Origin: Platynereis dumerilii
Lineage: Eukaryota; Annelida; Polychaeta; Phyllodocida; Nereididae
Assembly: GCA_026936325.1 (NCBI GenBank)
Contig: JAPTHN010000010.1
Span: 51,023,283 to 51,087,282 of the forward strand
DNA length: 64,000 nucleotides
Direction: 5' to 3'
Made by a program: the position numbers and the translations under genes. Below are positions 54,891 to 64,000 of the stretch, one piece after another. The notes below the pieces were generated by a model, which saw only the letters and a list, made by a program, of their open reading frames with translations, was not told the origin of the DNA and did not search any database. Within the stretch, counting starts at the first letter, position 1, and every line of letters begins with the position of its first letter.

Positions 54891-57494
54891 GAACATGGGT
54901 ACGAGGGACGTGCCAGTCTCAAGAAACGGGTGACTCACCGAAAAGGTTCCAAACCAAGCTAACTGCATGGAGCTCTCCGGGAGGAGGATCGAAAAAGGGC
55001 GTTTCACAAACCCCTACTTACGCCCTTTTATGGGAGAAGGTGCTGCTTAAGGATTGTCGTGCTGCATGCAAGAAGTACATTGCCTCTCAACTCAAGACAT
55101 TCAAGTGCTTCTCCTGTCCTGAGCAGAGTGTTAAATTTGTGAGTGCAAGTTTAAAGATTATTTGATTCTTCATGATTGTATTCGACCATTCGTATTATTG
55201 GAATGAAGGTTCCTGACCTTTCTAATTCCACTACTCATGTATTTTGACATCTGTAATGTGTTATATTGTATTGTGTATGATTTTAACTTCCATCAAAATG
55301 TGTATGGATTTGAGTTCGCTCATTATTTTCGTGTGTAAATAATTATTTTGATATATACTATTTTGCTCTGAATTGGTAGCATAGGAATTCATTCAGCAAG
55401 ATATGCCAGAGACAGGCAAGTTGTGACAATACCTAATTTGAGGCAAGGAAAGTAGAGCTCTCTATCAGGCTGAGTTGCAGAATCATTCATTTTTGAGATC
55501 CCAGTAATGTTGAAGGCTGCACCATCTAAGTTTTTTGGCCACTAGACTTTTCTTTATCCTAAATCAAAAGAGGTAACTCCAAATGAATAGGAGACACCAA
55601 ATGAATGTCTAATGCACTTAAAATGCACAAATAACAATAATATGACTTTATGACTCTATCACCTCATCAGGCTGTGTTATACATTAGCCGAACATTTTTT
55701 AGATCAATCATCAATAGCATCCGGAGTCAGAGTAGCTGTAGTATGCCCTCTACTGGTGCCAATGTAGCTGCCTCATTCCTCACACTACCTTTTACTTCAA
55801 AGAACTAATCAGGAATCGTTAATTTCCAATTGTTTCTCCTTATTTGACCATAAAGTTGTGCTAACACAAGTGATCTAGTGATTGTTGACCAATACGAGCT
55901 GTCGCTGGTGTTATATTGGAATAAACAGTGGTCATTCACTCAATAACTAGGCTTGACCTCTTCTGGAACCAAAGTAATTGTCTATGAATATTTCACAAGG
56001 ACTCATTGACCTGCCAGAAATAGTCACAGAAGAACGCGGCATTCAGCAAGAAATGCCGGTGGCAGGCGAGGTATAAGACGTAACAATACATTACATGAGG
56101 CAGAGCATATTGTTTTGACCGATTTAGATATAAGCATTAATTTAGATATCTTTGTCAAAAAGAGATACACTTGACTGTATACAGCGCCTGCCTGATTTTT
56201 GCATTGCAGAATGGCAAGTATCTAAGACCACTTAATTGTTGTAACATCATTCGCTTTTGGGTTAAAGGCACTTTTATTTCAGGTGGGTAGCCGACATCCA
56301 GCTGGGATTTTGCTCATGAAGGTCAGTTGAAAATTTTGGGTTCCCCACCCGGGCTTCGACCCATGCAGGCAAAGACGTTCAGCGGAGCAGGCAGGCACCT
56401 AAGCCACTTTGCCAACCAGCTGCAATGAGTGTCTGGACCAGGTTTATAACCTATTTCTTCAAGATTGCAAGGCAGCTGTGCTAACCATTATGCTTTGTTG
56501 TCACAGGCCTATTGGTATATAACTTCCTAACATTAAGGAAACTACAAATTTAAGTTTTACATTTGGCTGGTGTAGTTCAAAATTCAAACAAGCCTCTCAA
56601 TGCCAAACTCAGGGGATCTGACCCACTGCATAACCCGCTTTTCATCATGTTTTATCAGGAAGATGGCACTTTAGAGACATTATAGCTGATTACTCCATAC
56701 ATTTATACAATATCTACACCTGCAACCTTTAAATCATTTCAAAATTTAAGAAATTTGCACCTTTTAACATGATCCACATGTCAGTCGTGGAAGACGGTGG
56801 TACACACCTCGGGTCAATAACCGTCGAGTAATGCATGACTCCCCTCCTTTGCGTCCAACTGCGTTGAGAGGTGCCCAGGTGTGACATTAGGTTCAAATCA
56901 AAGGAAAGACTGATTAATCATTTCCTTTGCCTAATAAGCCTCTTATTGCTCTACAGCCACATGTTTCGAGCTCCTTTGGCACCTTACCGTAAAGAGATAC
57001 CCAAGCCAATTCAATTGTTTGCGGCATCTGGCAATGTGAGACAGCCAAATTCCATGTGCAAATGAACCCAACAAACTCTTTCTAGCCAAGCCATACTACA
57101 ATGTACATAAAAGATACAAAGAGCTTGAGTCAATCTCTTTTATCAATAGCACAAGCGATAATTTGTTTACAGCCACAGAACTACATGCACAGTTATGGAA
57201 ATGCACCAAAATGCTCGCTGTTAGGTCATATTCTTATCCATGTTAACGATGTTATCAGCATAGATATTGACCTTTCATTTCAATGTAGGACATGTAGTGA
57301 CCGGCGACTCGAACAGTTGAAAGTTATCACTCATCTTTCTTCGGCTGTAACGAGTCTCGATCTCATAGTTGCAAATAATTTGAGTCGATTATCACAACAA
57401 ATAATTTGTCAGAAAATACCATTGTTTTATGATTTTCATTCATCATCAAGATCCAGCTAAAAACTAAGGGGGGGAGTACAGTATGACATAATAT
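54890..57494. other. Upstream side of gene B, part 1
   Basis: A short open run ending in a donor-like GTGAGT is seen near 54927-54995 on the minus strand (RPFSILLPESSMQLAWFGTF), which could be a small earlier exon only 57 nt from the N-terminal exon. I cannot confirm it. A hairpin of AAAAGGGCGT and ACGCCCTTTT lies near 54993-55030. The rest is AT-rich with SINE pieces. Confidence 0.3.
56277..56520 (-). mobile_element. tRNA-Leu-like SINE, head and middle
   Basis: The plus strand reads GACATCCAGCTGGGATTTTG then CTCATGAAGGTC, as in the copies at 59620 (reverse) and 61090. The minus strand gives a B box ATGGGTCGAAGCCC and tRNA-like text beyond it. Confidence 0.6.
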
Positions 57495-59011
57495 AATTTA
57501 ATTATTTTGCTCAAAAGAACAACTGTAAATTGCCAAAATCTGCCAGATTGCTTAAAAATTAGCACTGGGCAGAAATGAACAATCAAAAAATGTAATTTGA
57601 AATTTGTCAATTAACCAATTAATCAGTGCAGTGTTATTGCAAAGGCAACTATTGTGGAACTATCCAACTATCCATAGGTAGTAAGACACCTTAATGCACT
57701 TTCTGCAGTCAAACCCTATGCTGCCATGAAGCACAGCTGCGTGCCAAGATTAGGGTCCCAAGAGTTCAGCGCCTATGCTGATGCACGGACCTGGTGAGGT
57801 CAATGTATGCTGACACAATGCTGACACAATGTGTCTCCCCATCAATCATCCTTATGACTGAACACTTTGTGAACTTTCTTGCAACTGCAAGACATTACAG
57901 TATGTAGAGACTGTAAGCTACTGCACTGGAGGACACAATTAGTCTCTCACAATCTGCTCTCACTGAGGGAGATAGAGATTAGAGCTCAGGAGTTCCCAAC
58001 ATTTTGCATATTTACTCCTGTGTGGAATCTTCCACTTGGGAACTTGGCAGAAGAACTGCATCCGGCTGGGATATTGATACTTTTATTGTTTTAAAAGGTC
58101 AACTGACAATACTTGGATTCACCCTGCACAGGTCTTCATTGATGGTGGCCAGGTCCATTCAACATTTAATCATTTAATTGTTTTACAAAAAAGAAAAACT
58201 GCCAATTGCCAAAGTCTGCCAGATTGCTTAAAAATCAGTGTGGGCCAGAAATGAACAATCAAAAAATGTAATTTGAAATTTGTCAATTAACCAATTAATC
58301 AGTGCAGTGTTATTGCAAAGGCAACTATTGTGGAACTATCCAACTATCCATAGGTAGTAAGACACCTTAATGCACTTTCTGCAGTCAAACCCTATGCTGC
58401 CATGAAGCACAGCTGCATGGCAAGATTAGGGTCCCAAGAGTTCAGCGCCTATGCTGATGCACGGACCTCACTACTTATATGGTGAGGTCAATGTATGCTG
58501 ACACAATGCTGACACAATGTGTCTCCCCATCAATCATCCTTATGACTGAACACTTTGTGAACTTTCTTGCAACTGCAAGACATTACAGTATGTAGAGACT
58601 GTAAGCTACTGCACTGGAGGACACAATTAGTCTCTCACAACCTGCACTCAAAAAAATGTCAGGACAAAATTTGTTTTTTAGATTCAAAATGGTTTTTTGA
58701 AAAACCAAATTTCAATGCAAAACCAACATGGATTTTTTTAAAAATTTTGTCTGAACATTTTTAGAGTGTGCTCTCACTCAGGGAGATAGAGATTAGAGCT
58801 CAGGAGTTCCCAACATTTTGCATATTTACTCCTGTGTGGAATCTTCCACTTCCAACCAAGGGAAATTGGCAGAAGAACTACATGCAGCTGGAATTTTGAT
58901 ACTTTCATTGTCACTGTAGTGAGATCTGGCAGCATTTGTTTTAAGGTCAATTGAAAATGCTTTGATTCACCCTGCACAGGTCTTCATTGATGGTGGCCAG
59001 GTCCAATTAAC
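57495..59011. repeat. Tandem duplication of about 680 bp
   Basis: Copy 1 spans about 57495-58165 and copy 2 about 58171-59011. Long identical stretches, such as GTCAATTAACCAATTAATCA and GACATTACAGTATGTAGAGA, show recent origin. Copy 2 is longer because it holds a CACTC MITE at 58645-58768 and a 14-bp insertion near 58470. Confidence 0.93.
58645..58768. mobile_element. CACTC foldback MITE, copy 6 (dated insertion)
   Basis: 124 bp, CACTCAAAAAAATG to ATTTTTAGAGTG, with TG at 58643-58644 and 58769-58770. The sister copy of the tandem duplication has one TG (57955-57956) and no element, so the empty site is seen directly. Confidence 0.95.
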
Positions 59012-59619
59012 ATATGATTAATCCAAGGGTGATCAACAGTTCAACTGTCTTCGATAATGTCATTGTACATTTGCATTTGATATATTTTGCATAAGCATAG
59101 CAGTTGATGCAAGCCCTCCCCCCCCCCCCCGAGTATGCAGAATCTCCCTCCTGCTATCTTTAAATTATGACAGACCACATATGAACAGTCATGAACACAT
59201 GTCATGGAAGTCATCTTTTTGGTCTTTGAAAGGCCCAAACTCTCAAAACACTTTGTAGTAGAGACCATGATATTGAAAAGAAATACAAATGCTGGGTGGT
59301 ATAACTGATGACAAATTAGGAGCTCCTGCTCAAATGGCAGATTTGGAAGCAAGTAAAAACAATGACCATACACGAATGTTAAAAATATTATTTGGCTCAT
59401 CTTCAAACCTCCTTCAATCCTATTGCCAAAAACTCTGAACCCAGTAGCCCTTTTAGGATGTTGAACCATGTGTTTGCATGTCACAGTTGGCTTTTTTTTT
59501 CTTTTTTTTTTGCTGGAGCAGGAATAAAACTTAAGTTTCACTGCAGCATTTAGCATGACATGCTAACTGTTGTGATGAGCTGCAGATGCTATCTCAAATG
59601 TACCTCATGTATAACTAGA

Positions 59620-59820
59620 ACCCGCAGATTTCAAATCACAGTAGAGTTTCATCAGAAGTTTTAAGTGGACCTTCATGAGCAAAATCCAAGCTGGATGTCG
59701 TTCGGATGAGACGTTAAATTGGCAGCTCCTTGCATCAGTGTCTTTGCTTGGCAAGATCCCACATGTGGAGGACTCCTGTTCTCTCTCCCATCTCATCAAT
59801 CAGTATGAGTGAACACTGAA
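59620..59820 (+). mobile_element. tRNA-Leu-like SINE, 5'-truncated body
   Basis: It runs opposite to the copy at 60905: TGAGCAAAATCCAAGCTGG, GGATGAGACGTTAAATTGG and a stretch complementary to TTGATTGATGAGATGGGAG are present. The head is missing. Confidence 0.65.
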
Positions 59821-60904
59821 TTCATGGCCAGGCCTACAGGTACATGTACGACTCATCTTTCACATTGACATGGATTAACTGTAATAAATTGACCACCATT
59901 CATATTTGCGGAAATTTTGTCACAGATCTGTCACATAGAGAAATTTTATCATCAGTGAGTGATATGGCTCATTTCCCAACACATGTTTATAGTATTGGAT
60001 ATGACATAATTCAGCCCTTAAGAACCTTGAAGTTATTGCTTCTATTCCCAGAAGTATCCTTGCTGGATATTCATATCTGTCTAACGGGTATTCCTGTGGT
60101 ACAATCCGTCTGTCTAAATCATAAACTTAAAATTACCAAATAGAAAAGAATCATGAGGTTCTTTTCTCAAAATGGTACATTTTTGCCGATTTGATTGTTT
60201 CCATGGCAACCAATTTGATCATCAGTTAATAATTTCAACATTTTTAAAGTATCCCTCACATTTGGACCACCATCTGATGACAAAAAGTTTGAATTGAATT
60301 GCTTGTTCTTCTATACCGCAGAAATTGTGAGCTTCCTGGTGAATTCGAATTTGTTTACTTGGGTTACTTTGGTAACACTTTGTGTCAAGGGTATTAAACT
60401 GACAGAGAAAAGAAAGACATCACCAGAAAGCCAAGAAAAAGGGCTTTCAGGTGCATGTAATTGAAATCCTAAAAATATGTAAATTTCCTTAGTTTTAGAG
60501 AAGTTATCATTGACTTTCAGAAAAAAATTAACTGTTTTTAAGAATTCCCGGTTGTCATGGCAACCATATAAACAATGGGTGTCAATGATTTTCTCAGTCT
60601 GGTCACCCATCCTCCGATTTACCATAATGTGAAGTCAGATTTCATTTATCACTAATTGTCTCTGTTTTATGCAGTATTTACTAAAACAATTCTTTAAATC
60701 ATTTTTCTAAATCCGTTGCCATGGTAACCGCCACTGTCAAGTTCGCACACAAAATCAGCCTTTCTTACTATCATTTCCTAAAACTAGAGAATTTTCCGCA
60801 CATTTTGGTATGTGAAACTTGCTGTTGTACTTCCGTGCGGGGTCCATCCTGGAAATCGGTCTCCAGCTGCTCTACTAAAAGCAAAAGCAATAGCGATGGA
60901 TAGA

Positions 60905-61215
60905 TCTGGTAAGTGAAGCCATCTGAGCAAGTTCTGCATGCTTGCCAGGGTTGATTGATGAGATGGGAGAGAGAGCGCGGGAGTCCTCAACATGTAACAC
61001 ATTTACCCCATGTGAGGGATTTTTACTTGCTATCACAAACACTGGTAGTAAAAGGAGGCCGCAAATTTAATGTTTAAACTAAATTACATCCAGCTCTTGA
61101 AGGTCCACTGACCACTGTTATATCTTGGATTTGGCGCCTGGGGTTTGAACTTCGACCATATACACTATGCAGGCAAAGACCTTCAGTGTCATAACCGCTC
61201 AGCCATCTACATTGT
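60905..61215 (-). mobile_element. tRNA-Leu-like SINE, nearly full length
   Basis: On the minus strand the A box is TGGCTGAGCGGTTA and the B box GGTCGAAGTTCAAACC (61130-61215). The body runs down to TTGATTGATGAG near 60950. The A box pattern TGGCNGAGNGG is typical of leucine and serine tRNAs. Confidence 0.75.
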
Positions 61216-61546
61216 AGCTGCTATTAGATTGGCCACAAGTTTCAGAATATGCCTATATATATATCAGATTGCCATATCATCAAAACCAAAAATGCTATTC
61301 TTGTTGACTAAGATAACTGGTTTAATCAAACTAATTTGGAATCCATTTGCAGATTTGCAAGTTGGAAGTTCTGTATGGTGGACACTGGACACAGTACAGT
61401 TAGTACACACATACAATACTGCTTGGACTGTTAATTGTGTTGTACATTTTTATCCTACTATCAGTCTTGAGAACCTCCCTTTCCAACAAAGGACACTGGA
61501 CACTGTATCAAACTGACCTGATTTGTATCAAAGGAAACTCGGTCAG

Positions 61547-61577
61547 AGGTCAATGACCTCTGTGACCTTGATGACCT
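61547..61577. promoter_or_regulatory. Candidate nuclear-receptor response cluster (IR1 plus DR3)
   Basis: AGGTCA A TGACCT (61547-61559) is an IR1. TGACCT TGA TGACCT (61563-61577) is a DR3. More TGACCT words lie near 61514 and 61590. It lies about 6.7 kb upstream of the first recognised exon of gene B. Function is inferred only. Confidence 0.3.
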
Positions 61578-62528
61578 CCCTGATCCCTCTGACCTAAGAT
61601 TGTCGATTATTCCTTTGACTCAGCTGCTGTATGCTACAGAACTAAGAACAGCTCATAATATTCTTGGAAGAACATAAACCTGTGTTACAGTAACAGTATC
61701 ACAGATATATATTTATACATTGTATTTGCAGCCTTCTTCATCCATATCAATCAGAAGAATATGGTCAAATGTAGCATATTATGAAAAACATAGGACACCT
61801 TTGTTTTACAATTATGCAATATCCTTATTTCAAAGAAAACACAAACTGGGATAGTAATAAGTGTCTCTTGTTTGTCATTTATCATTTGTAGAACAGAATT
61901 GGTCGGTGTCAATGTGCGATCGACCCGATGGTACAGCTTGTTCGAAAGCGACTTATAAGTAACGCTTCATAATTCGTAGAATGGGAACTAAAATAAGTAT
62001 TTCTAGGAGCATGCTTCTAGGAAGCAAAACAAGAAAGTTTTATCTGGTCTCGGAGGAACTTTCTCGATATTTCCTTTCTCTCCAAGGAGTTCACTGAACG
62101 TTCCACAACAATTTGCACAAAACCAGGCATCACAGCTGCGTTGGTGTTACAGCATAACAAGCCCTATCCTCCACATTAAAATGAAGTGCCAATTTGTCAT
62201 TGAGCAACTTGTGAGCTCAGTGGTGGGTGCTGTGACTCATTCAGTGACTTGTGCTGATGGCATTGCAAGTAGGTTATGACCTCACTAACTATATATATGA
62301 GTCACAAAGAATAACGCAAGGACAGGGATATGACCTCAGGGCATTTCCATAAATGCTTGCAATTCCTCAACTGTAAATGTGGTTAATTTTTCAAAACAAA
62401 GGTAGGCCTTGGTGTACATGTACCTTTAAGTATACTATTGTGCCAGGATTTTGAAGTGTGGGATTTGAGAGCAAAAACTATGAAATCAAAGTATTAGTTA
62501 GAACAATTGATACATACATGCATGCATG

Positions 62529-62737
62529 CACTGCTAAATTGGATGAACTGAGTTTAGCTTAAATGATTGAGTGAGATGGTTGCACAAATTGTGTGAACTA
62601 ATATAGCTTGATGCTTTCAGTTAAGATAATCTGTTTGTTGTCTTGGCTCAAAATAACAAACTATGTTAGCTCAAACCATTTGTACAGCCATCTTACTCAA
62701 TCATTTACGCTGATCTCAAAATTACAATTTTACTGTA
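62529..62737. mobile_element. CACTG foldback MITE, copy 5
   Basis: It starts CACTGCTAAATTGGATGAAC and ends near ACAATTTTACTGT. It shares TTGAGTGAGATGGTTGCACA and CAAACTATGTTAGCTCAAA with the family. Confidence 0.75.
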
Positions 62738-63264
62738 TGGTATTATCTCATCACAGACGTTTTCCATCTTTAAAACGTCCTCCTGTATCCATGTTTATAC
62801 AGCGTAAATGAGGATTTCCTTTGAACTTCAACATCAATGATATGCTAAGTTCCATGTTTGTCACTGAAGGTTAAGTTTCCAATGAATCAACCCAATTATC
62901 CAAATGACATTCAGATTTTTCAATTCATTAGAATCAATGTCAGTCAATGCCACAGCCAGAGTATTGCAGCTCCATTGCTGCTAGCCATGCCAAAGACTTC
63001 TACATCATTACACTGTACGAGGTTATTTTAATGAGATTATGTGCAGACATCCTTACATCATTAGAAGACTTTTGACATTATGCTTTTTATTATTAAGAAG
63101 CATGGGGCCTTGAATCAGATTCATATGCATTAAATCTATGCATAATCTCTGTATAAATGCTATTGAAAGATGTCATTGAAGATCTGCATTTTTACAAATA
63201 GAAATTATAAAATCTGTCTAAACATATAACTTATGTTGTGTTGGTATACCCTGCATCAGCCGGG

Positions 63265-63535
63265 TAACTCGACCTCCACCTTTGTGGAGGGAGCTGCACA
63301 TTCGTTTGGTGACCGACATATGACGACAAGATGAGAAGACAAGGAGTCTGGCACATACCCTATTGATTCAGGGATGTCCAGGGTCTTTTAGTTGCCCCAG
63401 CATAAAGTACTGGATACAACTCGCCTCCATTTGAAGTCCCATGGGCTTGGACTAAAGTGAGTTTCCGAGGTGAGATTTGAACCCACGCCCACAGAGTGGA
63501 CCAGCGGACAAGTGGTCAAGCACTCTTAACCATTA
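63265..63535 (-). mobile_element. tRNA-derived SINE, reverse copy 2
   Basis: On the minus strand the A-box region is TAATGGTTAAGAGTGCTTG and the B box GGGTTCAAATCTC. The body shares CCCATGGGACTTCAAATGG and GACCCTGGACATCCCTGAAT with the copy at 11862. Confidence 0.85.
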
Positions 63536-64000
63536 CCCTGAAGATGATAATTATATTTATAGCCTTTTCCAACAAATATTGCATTGTGGTGTCTACACCA
63601 GAACTAATAATAAAATGATACTTGAACAAGTTGTACAAAATTGCATTGCTTGGGTTGGTCATACAGACGAAGAGCCCAAATTAAAGCATTGGAAAAAAGG
63701 CATTCAGGTGTCAAGCAAGTTTCTTTTCTTTTATTTTTCTACATGTCCGACTTAAGATGAATTTGTGACACACTTGATGCAGCTGTTTTCTTAAAGTAAA
63801 TCACACTCGGCTAATTCCAGCATTATCACGTGAAAACTGTGTGGTAATATGATAAGAAAAAGATATAAATAGGCCCTCATCCCATCTTTCACGAGAGGAA
63901 AAAACCTGGCCACAAACACCTGCTGAAGCTTGAAAAGCTTTCCTGGGAATTAGGTTAAAAGACAGAGCTTCCAAAATAGATCTGTGACTCAGCTTCAGGA

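Larger units (their letters stand above)
59020..64000. other. Upstream side of gene B, part 2
   Basis: No supported exon. It has a C-run near 59120, SINE copies, a nuclear-receptor half-site cluster at 61547-61577 and a CACTG MITE at 62529. The 171-codon minus-strand frame at 59041-59556 has no homology I recognise and contains low-complexity runs. Confidence 0.4.

Noticed and set aside
59041-59556. 171-codon minus-strand frame
   Set aside because: It contains Lys and Gly runs from simple tracts, shows no homology or splice signals, and ends near the edge of a repeat.
1-64000. CRISPR arrays, bacterial operons or retrovirus-like elements
   Set aside because: The tandem repeats have no unique spacers, the genes are intron-split, and no gag, pol, env, capsid or long-terminal-repeat structure was recognised.

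Overview
This is an animal nuclear genome window. It is AT-rich, with intron-split genes, GT-AG splice sites, tRNA-derived SINEs, many short inverted-repeat DNA transposons (MITEs) and GATA-type microsatellites. A marine invertebrate is likely. An echinoderm or another invertebrate deuterostome is my best guess, but the sequence does not prove it.

The core is a tail-to-tail pair of paralogous voltage-sensor genes related to the voltage-gated proton channel Hv1 (HVCN1). Gene A is on the plus strand, with exons recognised from 10678 to 19900 and the 5' end not found. Gene B is on the minus strand, with exons from about 54881 down to 31280. I rebuilt both from splice sites, reading phase and homology. 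They share intron positions and phases throughout, and five internal exons match exactly in length (125, 896, 54, 139 and 116 nt). Each encodes S1, a loop of about 270-300 residues in a single 896-nt exon, then S2, S3, S4, a basic coiled coil and a long cytoplasmic tail (about 466 residues in A, 226 in B). Human Hv1 has about 273 residues in all and only a short S1-S2 loop, so these are greatly enlarged relatives. Both lack the first S4 arginine of the Hv1 signature, and each has its own further changes at conserved charged or gating positions.

Layout: 1-10.3 kb is upstream of gene A and holds two minisatellites, a GATA tract and a 1.3-kb Kolobok-like transposon with a THAP remnant. 10.3-19.9 kb is gene A. 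19.9-31.3 kb is the shared 3' space. 31.3-54.9 kb is gene B, whose long introns are packed with MITEs, SINEs, minisatellites and a GC-rich inverted-repeat structure. 54.9-64 kb is upstream sequence or a first intron of gene B, with a 680-bp tandem duplication and several SINEs.

The repeats can be sorted into families by their ends and target-site duplications: CACTC/CACTG foldback MITEs with 2-bp duplications, TTA/TAA (PIF/Harbinger-like) MITEs, a hAT MITE with a perfect 8-bp duplication, a Kolobok-like element flanked by TTAA, and three or four tRNA-derived SINE families. I saw no free-standing RNA gene and no retrovirus-like or capsid-bearing element.
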